In this document: in pieces, positions 30,108 through 39,048 of the stretch
How positions within the stretch are numbered: position 1 is the first letter of the stretch
Layout: each line of letters starts with the position of its first letter
Program-made: the position numbers and the translations under genes
NCBI GenBank assembly: GCA_977017575.1
Contig: CDRNVI010000049.1
Location: 310,001 to 374,000 of the forward strand
Length of the DNA stretch: 64,000 nt
Origin: Paramoeba atlantica
Lineage: Eukaryota > Discosea
Direction of reading: 5' to 3'
The notes under the pieces: generated by a model
Told to the model about the DNA's origin: nothing
What the model saw: the letters and a program-made list of their open reading frames with translations, nothing else
The model's database searches: none

Positions 30108-30283
30108 TTTCCGTAGGTGATGTTAAGTTCGAAGTTGTGAAGCTAGTTGTGAAGTCTTTAACCAAAAAACTGACGTTATTTATAATACGCTATTACAATA
30201 ATATGTGTAAATTCATAAATAATACAATCAAAAAGTACTTAAAAATAATGGAGAGCTTAAAAACTAACTAACATTCTCGAACT

Positions 30284-31354
30284 ATGTCAAAAGCCGTTTC
30301 TGAACTTGACGTTTGTGGTGTTCGACTTGATGCCCTACATTATCTTACGGAAATCATGCCCCTTAACTATGGAGATGGGACATTTGTCACACCTGATGAA
30401 ATTTTTGTTAGCTTTCTTTTCTTATACACCGGCGGGCGATACAATACGATAGCTTCCCACATGTCGAAGCGTGGGTGGTCCTATCGTAGTTGCGTTGAAA
30501 AAATACCTCGATTCTTTAAGACATTTGTTGAGGTAATGGCACCCCTGTGGCTAGAAGACGATTTTGTTGAAAAAGTAATTGATCATGACTACAATTCTTC
30601 GCATGGATTCTGGGATTCGGACATCAGTGTGGCTGCTGATACCGTTCCCATATTTATTGACCAAACGCCACACTGCTTCCAACCGAAATATTCCGAGTAT
30701 GTGTTGAAGGCCTTTGTTGCGTGCACATTGTCGGGATTTGTCTGCTTCGTATCGAGTAATCTTTACACGGGGGCGACTAACGATAGCGTAATTTTGGAAC
30801 ATTCTAAATTCTTACCATTCTTACAACAATATCGAAAGCGTGCGTTTGTTGATGGGGGATTCAAAAAGTCAGATCTCCTTATCATTCCTCATAGAGCGAC
30901 TGCAATTTGGCCGAAGAAACCTCTTGGAAAATCACGAAGTGCTTATGAGCAAGAAGCTCTGACTAAGCTCCAATACAACGAAAACATTGCCCATTTTCGT
31001 TCACGCATTGAGCATGTTTTTGGCCGAACTTTCATTGGCCGATGGCTGGCACTAAAAACTTGGACACATTCTTTTGATTTGGCCTTTGGAGACTGCTTCA
31101 AAGCAGCCCTCATTATACATAACCTAGAAGCTTACCTGCGCTACGAATGGGGTGGGAAGTTTCCCCGATTTTTGACAACTGAGGAGAAACGCGTCATTCA
31201 ATCCAAAATCTCTGCTTGTGAAACACAGCGCAAGCGTTACCCCCAGCCCGACGCCCCAGCACCGCAACAGACTTTACATTCATTCTTTAAGGGACAGTGG
31301 ACCCCCATAGTTATAGACGATGATGATAGCACCGACGAGGGGGCGCTCGAGTAA
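30284..31354 (+). CDS. DDE transposase, PIF/Harbinger (DDE_4) type
   Basis: The product is 356 aa with ATG at 30,284. An N-terminal helical part (YTGGRYNTIASHMSKRGWSY) comes before the catalytic core. The core has AADTVPIFIDQTP (first Asp), LYTGATNDSVILEHSK, AFVDGGFKKSDLLIIP (second Asp) and HFRSRIEHVFGRTF (Glu), the D-D-E order and the closing R-x-x-I/V-E-x-x-F-G of the IS5/Harbinger group. The tail (YPQPDAPAPQQTLHSFFKGQ) includes a PCNA-binding-like QxxLHSFF box, an inference worth testing. The frame has no breaks, so the element may have moved recently. Confidence 0.8.
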   Translation: MSKAVSELDVCGVRLDALHYLTEIMPLNYGDGTFVTPDEIFVSFLFLYTGGRYNTIASHMSKRGWSYRSCVEKIPRFFKTFVEVMAPLWLEDDFVEKVIDHDYNSSHGFWDSDISVAADTVPIFIDQTPHCFQPKYSEYVLKAFVACTLSGFVCFVSSNLYTGATNDSVILEHSKFLPFLQQYRKRAFVDGGFKKSDLLIIPHRATAIWPKKPLGKSRSAYEQEALTKLQYNENIAHFRSRIEHVFGRTFIGRWLALKTWTHSFDLAFGDCFKAALIIHNLEAYLRYEWGGKFPRFLTTEEKRVIQSKISACETQRKRYPQPDAPAPQQTLHSFFKGQWTPIVIDDDDSTDEGALE

Positions 31355-31516
31355 TACTGCATGAACGAAAAATCTCTAGTTTCATCCCTCATATTATTAA
31401 GTTATTATTATATTGTTATGGATATTCCGTGGAGGGGGCATTGAGGTCCAGGGTATGAAAAAATGCATGTGATTTCTGTATCCCTCATTATTCCCTCTCA
31501 TTATTCCCAGTTCTGG

Positions 31517-31596
31517 TTGGCATGAATTGGCATGAGTTGGCACGAATTGGCATGAGTTGGCATGAACTGGCACAAGACGGCACGAGATGGCACCGG
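31517..31596 (+). repeat. Right 10-bp tandem array of the Harbinger-like element
   Basis: Eight copies of the same TTGGCATGAA/G unit, decaying towards the TIR (CTGGCACAAG, ACGGCACGAG, ATGGCACCGG). The orientation is the same as on the left, not mirrored, so the two ends are not equivalent. Confidence 0.85.
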
Positions 31597-31616
31597 TTAG
31601 CTGCACAGTCTCCAAG

Positions 31617-32065
31617 GTCCTGCTCCCTTTTGATAAACTTTTGGTTGTTGGGGTAGACACGGAAAAAAAGAACCGCCGCTTCGCGGCGGATTCGAATTTT
31701 TTTTTGATATTCCCTGAAATCTATTTTGGCCTTCCAGACAAAAATGGCCCTATTAAAGGGGGGGTCGCACGTAGCTCTATTAAATAGGGGGGGGGATAGT
31801 ATATTATACTAGAGTGTTCTTTGCCACCAGTGAAGCGCCCCAGGAGAGCCTTGCGTCCCCGTACCCGGATTGAGCCGGGAGCCGGAGTTGGTACTTGCGG
31901 CGCTTGCTTGTGGGGATGGCAGACGCTCTTGTACCAAACAAACAAACAAACATTCAAACAAACAAACAAACATTCGTCCGTGCGCTGCAGTTCTGGGGTA
32001 GGCGTCCGACCTCCGCCCGTTGCAGGAAGTGCGCTTCACTTCCCTGAGCAGGTGCTAGTGAAGCA
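31617..32065. other. Element debris with a 20-bp microsatellite-like duplication and GC hairpin
   Basis: At 31,673-31,689 there is a hairpin CCGCCG-CTTCG-CGGCGG, followed shortly by T9. At about 31,745-31,800 an element end with G runs (TAAAGGGGGGGTCGCACGTA and AAATAGGGGGGGGGATAGTA) ends in TA. A GC-rich piece follows (31,805-31,935), then a 20-bp unit of AAACAAACAAACAAACATTC present twice in tandem (31,936-31,975). No gene is recognised. Confidence 0.4.
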
Positions 32066-32349
32066 TAACTTTTGGGTGGGGGTGTAAAATAAATAATTGT
32101 GAGAAATAAATAATTTGCGACCGCGATTGATGCGTGATCGATAAATCGACTCCTAAAACGTATTTTAGTGGCGGAGGTAGTTTTCAACGCTAAGCGCGCA
32201 GCATGAGTTGAAAACAACCACCATGTTTAACGAAGCCACTCAATATTAGAAATTTCCACCATGTTTACTGTACTTTTTGGTCAAAAAAAATTAGTCATTT
32301 TTTTCGGACATTTTTCCCCAAACGGCACTATAAGTGGGGGGGGGCACAG
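32066..32349. mobile_element. MITE, copy 2 (inverted relative to 15.93-16.5 kb)
   Basis: It ends on the right with CACTATAAGTGGGGGGGGGC then ACAG and TA. It shares the block TCGACTCCTAAAACGTATTT (32,149-32,168) and the left end TTTTGGGTGGGGGTGTAAAA with the copy at 15.9 kb. It is about half that copy's length. Confidence 0.5.
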
Positions 32350-33907
32350 TAATTGTCCTTTTTGACGGAGTCTTGGGCACGAGGCGCTGCAAAGCAGCGC
32401 CGGTTTTTTTTGTATGTAAGACCATTATTGTACTACCCACCTTACGAACACCTTATTACATCTTATGATATTTAGCTCATTTGTTACTCCTTTGCATTTA
32501 TGGTTTTCGGAGATAGGGGCCAATTGCGGGCAAGTATGATGACTAGCCCTACCACCCAACCCCTTTCATCTCGCTGAAAAATGGCGCCTTCATCTGAGGG
32601 GCTGCGAGTATGATCTCGCGTGATCTCACGTGATCTCGTTTTGGACCTCATGCGCAGCCTCTCAACTCTCCCCCTTCCGGAAAATGGCAACACCCCCGAT
32701 GATTTTACTTCATCGCTCTCCCTTCCTGGAAATGGCAACCTTCACCCTGAGCTCCATTTATCGGACACGGGAACGCCCTCGGACAAACAACGTGTTTCTG
32801 ATCCTCTGGAGCGTTGAGTGACAATACCGCCTTCTGCCCCTCGGGTAGGGCCTCTACCCGAGGCCTAAAATCCTCTAGTGAGTTCCATCGTGAACACTGT
32901 TTTCTCCATTGCCCCCCACCAATAAGAGATATCATACGCAAATAAGGGTTCAACAAAAGTTGAACATACAGTTGTATATGTATGTCATTCTACAGCATCG
33001 TTAATCAATGGTTGTGTGAGAAATATTATATCAACGTTCGTACAATATCGCAAAATAAAATAAATGGGGTCCCTTTCTATCAAAGTAGTTACAATAACGG
33101 TGGCCAAGACATAAAGCTAGAGGGAGGTTTTAACAGTAAGAGGTAACTCTGCATGAAAAAAGTTGAAGAGAACCTTTTTGAGCACGCAGAAAATCACAAG
33201 GAAATGGTCTGGAGATCACTGCAGACCAGTGGAGATCTCTGGATTTTCACCTCTACGCACCTTCGCTTTCCCCATTACCCACTCATGAAGGACAAAGAAA
33301 TATCATAGTGAGAATGAAAAAAGAAAGAAAGCAATGATTCAACTGACTACAAGTAACTAAGACAAAGGGCTGTTACACAAAAAAAGTAAAACGATAAACT
33401 GGCACCGTTTCGCTGCGCGGTGTTTTTCTGATCGAGCGGCTTCTCTGCGAACCACTAGAGATAGCTGGAGATCACTGAAGAGCACTTTTGTGCTCCCAAA
33501 GCGGCTACTTGCAGACTCTCCAATACCACACGGGCTATATTATCGCACACCTATGGGAGAACAAGAAAATCAGGAAAGAAAATTGTTGCAACTCAGCCTG
33601 TGGGCAAGAGCAGACAACAACGAAAAAAAAGATTACAGCAAGTATCACGCTAGAACCCTCCTCAGAGTAGCTTAGAAAAGAAAAGAAAAGAAAGAAATAC
33701 AGATGAGCACATCGCTAATCCTAAAAATAGAATTACGAGCGATTTTCTAAATATTAAACACAATGAAAAGGGCGAACGAACCAAGGTACGTAGAAAAAGA
33801 ATGAGCAGTATGAAAAAATTGATGAAGGAGCAACTTTCAACTACTCTTCTACAATTCATAGAATTTGTCCATCCAAATAGAGTAGTTCTGTTTATTCATA
33901 AGGCGAG
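32350..33907. other. Long intergenic stretch, no gene seen
   Basis: At 32,383-32,401 lies a perfect hairpin GGCGCTGC-AAA-GCAGCGCC followed by a T run, and at about 33,402-33,422 a weaker one (CACCG...CGGTG) also followed by T. TGATCTCGCG-type 10-11 bp units occur three times at 32,610-32,640. TGGTCTG and CAGACCA make a 7-bp inverted pair near 33,208-33,231. There is an A/G-rich run near 33,673-33,698. Nothing coding is convincing. Confidence 0.35.
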
Positions 33908-35050
33908 TCAATAATTAAGTTCATACACTTGCAAATTTTTGCTTTCTTGCATGTCCGGTGAGAAAAAGAGAGAGTTGATTCTACAATCAGTTTTCAGTTC
34001 AGACGTTTCGCGTCTAGTATTAAAAGCATGCTCACTGGAAGGCAGCTCTCCAATATTATTTTTCGCATACCACTCTATTTGTGGTTTAATCTCATTCGAA
34101 TGAAACGCCATGTAATTTTCAATTTCTGTACCAACATACTCGGTAAATGATGTTTCCAAGGACCACGCACACGAAAAAAGCGGATAGAAACCAGCATGAT
34201 TAGACCAAGCTGAGTCGGAAGGATATGCCGATTGGTCATGTACTGGTGCCTTCTCGACACAAGGTGCCAAAATTATCCTTTCACAGGGCCAAACTGTGCT
34301 TTCGTCTCCATTTTTAGCCGTTGCACGAAAATACTTGTCGGCAAATCCGTACGGAAGAAACATCTTTCCAGGAGTCTGACACTTAAGTGCGTAACAAGAG
34401 GAAGCGCCGTCTCCTTTTATCGTGTGTGGTAGTGATTCAGATGAAAATTCGTCCGAACACGGAGCACTACGCATTGTACTGTTAACAGAAGGTGTAATAG
34501 TGCCGAATGCAGGCGCAGGATTCATGTTATGAGCCTCAGGCTCTGCTAAAGACATTACTTCAGGACCCTTCTCCTTGTTTTGAGCCCAGCTTGAAATGTA
34601 CTCCATTGTGTGTGATGCCCTCTTACGTTCCTTCCATCGTTTGTACGACACTTTCCGGCGTAATCCTTCCAAAACGTTTAACGGAGCAATAGAGACAGGC
34701 AACACATTTTCCGCAGAAGCAGAGTTTCGTGCTTTCCGCTCTAAAAGATCTTGATTGTATCGTGCAATTGCTTTGTCAGGGTCCCCATTCGCCAACAATT
34801 CTTCTAGCCCCGGATATTGTGCTGGGTATTTTGATCTCCTGAGCCTATGTAGATCAACGGACTCACATAATTTTCGTCGTTTTACAGTGCGCTTCTTTTC
34901 CACATTTGATTGCTCTTCGGTTCGTGCAGGCTCGCCTGATTTACCAGGAGGTCCTGTTGTCTGATACGTACCCCTATGGCATCCGTTCGGGTGATCCAAT
35001 TTGTGTTTTTGTTTGGCCACAGCTCGACTTCCACCCATCCACCTCAACAT
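33908..35050 (-). CDS. Hypothetical basic/nuclear-type protein
   Basis: The product is 380 aa, ATG at 35,050. The N terminus is strongly basic with possible nuclear signals (KKRTVKRRKLCESVDLHRLR, RRKVSYKRWKERKRASHTME). Between them is a helical repeat-like stretch (YPGLEELLANGDPDKAIARY) that may be a short folded unit. The C-terminal half is Ser-rich with scattered aromatic residues and Cys, and shows no motif that I know. A nuclear or nucleolar role is a guess from composition. It is the first host gene past the transposon island and keeps the same strand as all others. Confidence 0.5.
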   Translation of the reverse strand: MLRWMGGSRAVAKQKHKLDHPNGCHRGTYQTTGPPGKSGEPARTEEQSNVEKKRTVKRRKLCESVDLHRLRRSKYPAQYPGLEELLANGDPDKAIARYNQDLLERKARNSASAENVLPVSIAPLNVLEGLRRKVSYKRWKERKRASHTMEYISSWAQNKEKGPEVMSLAEPEAHNMNPAPAFGTITPSVNSTMRSAPCSDEFSSESLPHTIKGDGASSCYALKCQTPGKMFLPYGFADKYFRATAKNGDESTVWPCERIILAPCVEKAPVHDQSAYPSDSAWSNHAGFYPLFSCAWSLETSFTEYVGTEIENYMAFHSNEIKPQIEWYAKNNIGELPSSEHAFNTRRETSELKTDCRINSLFFSPDMQESKNLQVYELNY

Positions 35051-35472
35051 TCTCTTTTAAAATATGTACTTTCTTAATTGCAGTTCATGAACCACAATGA
35101 GCGTAAGAGCCATCAAAACATAAAATAGACATCAAATGTGTGGGAGGCTACTTTGTCTACCCCCAGTTTCTTAATAGAAGTCGAAAAGTTATATTTTAAA
35201 ATTTCTTTAAGTAATTATGGACATACGGATTACGTTCAATCTCCTGTATGGGAGATTCAGACCCGTATCATGAGGCTTCCGCCTCCATAATGTGTTTTAC
35301 TTTAACCGACTTCGCAAGAAAGATGTAATAAAACAATGTCAAAGTAACTAAACATTGAGCATTGTACCGTTTAGTCACCTATTTACTTCACCTATCTCAA
35401 TCAATGTTTTTGTAGCTTGGGGGACACCCTGTTTGCAGAGCTTGTTTTTGGCGTTGTAACTTCCTTGTTATT
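35051..35472. other. Intergenic stretch, nothing recognised
   Basis: AT-rich DNA between two minus-strand genes. No motif seen apart from short imperfect palindromes near 35,245-35,300 (CCTGTATGGGAGATTCAG ... GGCTTCCGCCTCC). Confidence 0.35.
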
Positions 35473-37092
35473 CTACATGCTTCTATTTGTTGCCCGCGTG
35501 TTTAGCAAAACGTGTTGCTGTTCAAGATGGTCAAGTTGCTCGTATAAAGTTGTGAGATCATGGTGTGTTTCCCAATGACGCGACCAGTGATCACGCTGTT
35601 TTTTACCAAAAGCAAGTGAAGAAAAGTTTTGCGAGATGGAATCTACTTTCACCCGTTCACCATGTATGTTCGACTCGCTACGTTGTTCGAGAGCCTTTAT
35701 GGATTCAGAAATAGAACTAATTTTCCCGATTAGTTGAAATGCCGTGAGCTCTCGCTCCCTATGGGAAGTGAGTGAAGCCGTCATTGGATTCTTTGTTACG
35801 TGGGTTGCAATGGATTCACCTTGGACCAAATGTCGTAATGCCGTACAAATGGGAATGCGATTATCCTTATCTAGTGAGTGACTTTCTAACTGAGCCTTGC
35901 TACCAGAATCAATACCAAGATGAGACACTGTACTACAGTTATTGGACGGAGGTTGCTCCTTTCGTCGCTTTTCACGTTGCTGAAGAGCAGCGATCTTGTG
36001 TTGTTCTATAACATGAGCTCGTTCGCGCTTTTCCCTCTCTTGGGCTTGCGATAGAACTGTGGACCTAAGTTGCGTCAAAAGGGAAAGGCAAAACTGAGGT
36101 GAACAAAGATTGGATACTGGTCCTGGATTCTCAATTATTAGATAGGTTTCATCGAAATCTCGCTTGTACTGCGTGAAGCCAGAAAAAATAAGAAGTTCTG
36201 GACCTCCTTTGCGATCCCACACGTTGGTGCGAAAGGCTCGAGTGCTTAGTGGAATTCGAGAACAAGAGTTTTCAGCCAATTGCTTTAACGTTCTCTCGAA
36301 GCATCGAAAAAAAGAATCCAGGGTGGCATACTCTTCATCTTCCCAAATCTCACAAATAAATTTTGTTACGATTTTCTCAAATTCAGGTTCTTCAATATGT
36401 GGCTTTCGCAATACTGAATTCAACTGCAGACCATGACGAACATTCTTCAGTGCCGTTTGTAGCCGAAGTTCATCGCGCAATTGACGATCGGAGGAATCGT
36501 AAGTGTTCAATACAGATGCAGGTACGGTTCCACCACTCCATAGTTCAGTGTCAGAAAGTTTCTTCACCAGAAACGTTTCGTAACGTTTCACGTCAGAGAG
36601 GGCGTCGTAAATGCACATATGCTGCGTATCAAGAGAATACGACCACAATTCTCCGCTTTGTTCGAATTCTACCGAAGCAATCTCTGACGATTCAAAACCT
36701 ATACTTGAGAGGTACTCCCCTATTCTCGGAATGGTAAAGATATCTCTGCGTAGAATAGCGTTCGTGCTTTTCAGCTGGCGGACGCGCTCGAACATTCGAG
36801 AATCCGCCACTTCCGTGCTCCTGCAAGGATAATTCACAATGTTTTCTAGAATCCGTCGAAGAATTTGTGTTGCTCGCAACCTGAATTCTGCAGTGTGTTG
36901 TCTGTCGAAGATAGTTTCCCATTTCACAGTAGGTTTTACAAGAACCGTAGCTTCTTGAGAAGCTAACGTTGAAGCTCTTACTGAGTTCGTATCATTTAAG
37001 AGTATAGATTTCGCCTTAGTAAACTCTTCAGGGGTGAGAATGCCAGCCTCTTTCTGCTCCCACAGGAGACGAATATTTTCTGCAAGATTCAT
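35473..37092 (-). CDS. Protein with SHOCT-like motif and two PUB domains
   Basis: The product is 539 aa, ATG at 37,092. Residues 8-32 (LWEQKEAGILTPEEFTKAKS then ILL) match the short SHOCT motif, an oligomerisation helix pair. Residues of about 65-155 look like a PUB domain (ATQILRRILENIVNYP, then KSTNAILRRDIFTIPRIGEY and IGFE). Residues of about 235-335 repeat the pattern (FFRCFERTLKQLAENSCSRI, STRAFRTNVWDRKGGPELLI, FSGF). A charged coiled coil follows (QEREKRERAHVIEQHKIAAL). PUB domains bind the C-terminal tail of the AAA ATPase p97/Cdc48, so a p97 cofactor role in the ubiquitin system is inferred. Two PUB domains in one chain are unusual. No UBX, UBA or transglutaminase domain is visible. 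Confidence 0.55.
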   Translation of the reverse strand: MNLAENIRLLWEQKEAGILTPEEFTKAKSILLNDTNSVRASTLASQEATVLVKPTVKWETIFDRQHTAEFRLRATQILRRILENIVNYPCRSTEVADSRMFERVRQLKSTNAILRRDIFTIPRIGEYLSSIGFESSEIASVEFEQSGELWSYSLDTQHMCIYDALSDVKRYETFLVKKLSDTELWSGGTVPASVLNTYDSSDRQLRDELRLQTALKNVRHGLQLNSVLRKPHIEEPEFEKIVTKFICEIWEDEEYATLDSFFRCFERTLKQLAENSCSRIPLSTRAFRTNVWDRKGGPELLIFSGFTQYKRDFDETYLIIENPGPVSNLCSPQFCLSLLTQLRSTVLSQAQEREKRERAHVIEQHKIAALQQREKRRKEQPPSNNCSTVSHLGIDSGSKAQLESHSLDKDNRIPICTALRHLVQGESIATHVTKNPMTASLTSHRERELTAFQLIGKISSISESIKALEQRSESNIHGERVKVDSISQNFSSLAFGKKQRDHWSRHWETHHDLTTLYEQLDHLEQQHVLLNTRATNRSM

Positions 37093-37265
37093 CCTAGAGT
37101 TGCAAATACACAGAGTACAATATACAGTAGAAACCGTACCATACTAAGCTTGGTATTTTTCGTTTAGTTTGCATAATTGAATTTACAATTTATATTGTTT
37201 AGATCAAGAAAAGAAACGAACGTTGATGTAAATGTACTACTCATATTCGAGTGTTAGCCTATAGT

Positions 37266-38663
37266 TTATCCAATCACATTAGCGACAATGAAGCAAACAC
37301 ACGTCAGACAAGCAAAGGCAAGCTCAATCCATAATCCATAAACAAAAAGTAGATGAACGGGGAATCCAAAGAAAGCCGCGTATCCTATATTGACGCTCAT
37401 TGAAAGCCATGTCCCAAGAATTTCCGGTTTCAATTCCGGTGCTAATTGCAGTCCGTAGAACGATATACCTGTAATCAAGAACCCTGTTCCAAGCCCAACA
37501 ACGGATACAAGGGAAGCGAACGTCAGCTTAATGCCTAAAAGGCTGTCCAATCTTGTCTCTGAAATGTGTGAGATACTTGCTGTAGCAAGAAGTGCGACAA
37601 AATTTATGGAAAGAACAGCAAACAAGCACTTAAAAACGTTTTCGCGAAGAAATCCGATTCGTGAAGAAAGCCCAAAAACTATATTTCCCAGAAGGTGGGC
37701 GAAACAATATGCGATTCCTATCCATCCTAAATCGGTGGAAGAGAATTTTTCGTGTAAGACAACTTGCAGGAAATTAGCGAGCGCAGAGCACAATCCGCAA
37801 TGCAGACCAACAGTGGGAACTAGTAAATAGAAATTCAAAGGTCTTTTGACAGGAAAAAGTCTTCGTAAAAATGCAAGTTCTCGAGCGCGGGTAGTCGAAG
37901 GTTCATGTTCGGTTCTTTCAGCAACGACCTGCACTCGACTGTATACGATTTTATTTTTCTGATCAATTTCCGGGCTACTATTCTCGTGATCAAACTGGTT
38001 TCGTTTACCTTCTACGGACAACGCGTTGCGTGCACCAAAAAGCTGCGCCTTCCTTTTTCCGTAATTCGGGCAATAAAGAATGCAGGCTAATGCTCCAATC
38101 CAAGAAGAGCCCGCCCTGAAATACAAAATTCGTGGGAAATGCGCTGGCGTAGAAGCTAGAAAGGGACCAACAAGTATCCACAGAGCTGTACCCAAGACAT
38201 TGGCACCCATAGAAAGGCTTAGAGGGGGTCCACGTGTATCCTCTGAAAACCATTCGGACACAAGTAATGGTGGAAGTGACATAACCGGTGCCGAAAGCAG
38301 TGCGTTGAATCCAAGAGAGAGAAATAAAATCGGGAATACCCAATAAGAATCTTTTAAGTATGAAGATGGTAGCCCACAAAGAATTGTACTAGAGAACGCA
38401 ACTATGAGGTGCGCGAGTCGAATATTAAATGCTTGTAATAACTGCATCTGTTTTTGGCTTTGATGCAGTAGGACGATAGATCCCATAAAGTAACCTATAG
38501 GACCTAGAAAAAGGGTCCACCGAATAATGTCTGGAGTAACCGATGGCAGGGCTCCCGTGACTACATCAGGATTCACGCAGCAAAAAGTGCACCATAATGC
38601 GCTATGGTTGAAAGATAATAATCCGAACAGGGAGGTCACGTACCAGGCTCTTGAAACTGTCAT
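37266..38663 (-). CDS. MFS transporter, SLC49 (FLVCR/DIRC2)-like
   Basis: The product is 465 aa, ATG at 38,663, with about twelve hydrophobic spans. A large charged loop (residues about 205-265) splits them six and six as in the major facilitator superfamily. The start (RAWYVTSLFGLLSFNHSALW) and the second span with its neighbour (IIRWTLFLGPIGYFMGSIVL) resemble DIRC2/FLVCR proteins of the SLC49 family, whose members carry haem, choline or pyridoxine. The glycine-proline 'GPIGY' segment is a family hallmark. The substrate cannot be predicted. The membrane is likely plasma membrane or lysosome-like. Confidence 0.65.
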   Translation of the reverse strand: MTVSRAWYVTSLFGLLSFNHSALWCTFCCVNPDVVTGALPSVTPDIIRWTLFLGPIGYFMGSIVLLHQSQKQMQLLQAFNIRLAHLIVAFSSTILCGLPSSYLKDSYWVFPILFLSLGFNALLSAPVMSLPPLLVSEWFSEDTRGPPLSLSMGANVLGTALWILVGPFLASTPAHFPRILYFRAGSSWIGALACILYCPNYGKRKAQLFGARNALSVEGKRNQFDHENSSPEIDQKNKIVYSRVQVVAERTEHEPSTTRARELAFLRRLFPVKRPLNFYLLVPTVGLHCGLCSALANFLQVVLHEKFSSTDLGWIGIAYCFAHLLGNIVFGLSSRIGFLRENVFKCLFAVLSINFVALLATASISHISETRLDSLLGIKLTFASLVSVVGLGTGFLITGISFYGLQLAPELKPEILGTWLSMSVNIGYAAFFGFPVHLLFVYGLWIELAFACLTCVCFIVANVIG

Positions 38664-39048
38664 GCAGCTCGAGATGGAAAGTCGTCTATTTCTTTATTCT
38701 TGGCATTCACACTCTTCTGTATCCTAGAGTTCATCTGCTAAAAGCACGATCGCCCACTAAGTTCAATTCAGTGTGTGCGAAAGACCATTTGGGTACCAAC
38801 CTAAAAAACGCTATTAGGTAAAATTAAAATCAGGCTCACCGGAGCATAAACCATGTACACGGATCTAAATGTCAAGCCACGTACATATTCGAATACATGT
38901 ATGTTTGAATTTTCCTCTTGATCACTTTCGAAAATATTTCACTAACGAACCATTAAATACTTTGTTAAAGAGCTAGTGTAAAGAGGCAGTGGGGTGTATT
39001 ACACACACCACCCCAATCCCCTCTTTCCTCCCTATTCACATCCCTCAA
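38664..39048. other. Intergenic stretch with TACATGTA palindrome
   Basis: Non-coding. It contains TACATGTA at 38,894-38,901, a motif also seen between other genes, and a CAC-rich run just after the LRR gene's stop. Confidence 0.35.

Larger units (their letters stand above)
29059..31613 (+). mobile_element. PIF/Harbinger-like DNA transposon, 2,555 bp, complete ends
   Basis: The ends are perfect 12-bp inverted repeats (GGAGACTGTGCA at 29,059-29,070, its complement at 31,602-31,613). AAG borders both sides (29,056-29,058 and 31,614-31,616); a 3-bp duplication is the rule for PIF/Harbinger. Inside each TIR lies a tandem array of a 10-bp unit, TTGGCATGAG, five copies on the left and eight on the right, in the same orientation. 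Two genes follow in one direction: a Cys-rich protein and a DDE transposase. The transposase frame is whole; the other gene has one in-frame TGA. Confidence 0.8.

Noticed and set aside
29079-31596. 10-bp repeat arrays read as a CRISPR or minisatellite locus
   Set aside because: There are no spacers, and both arrays sit just inside the TIRs of one transposon.
13130-32401. GC hairpins plus T runs read as rho-independent terminators
   Set aside because: The genome is eukaryotic and the hairpins lie in element debris and not after genes; reported only as repeated structures.
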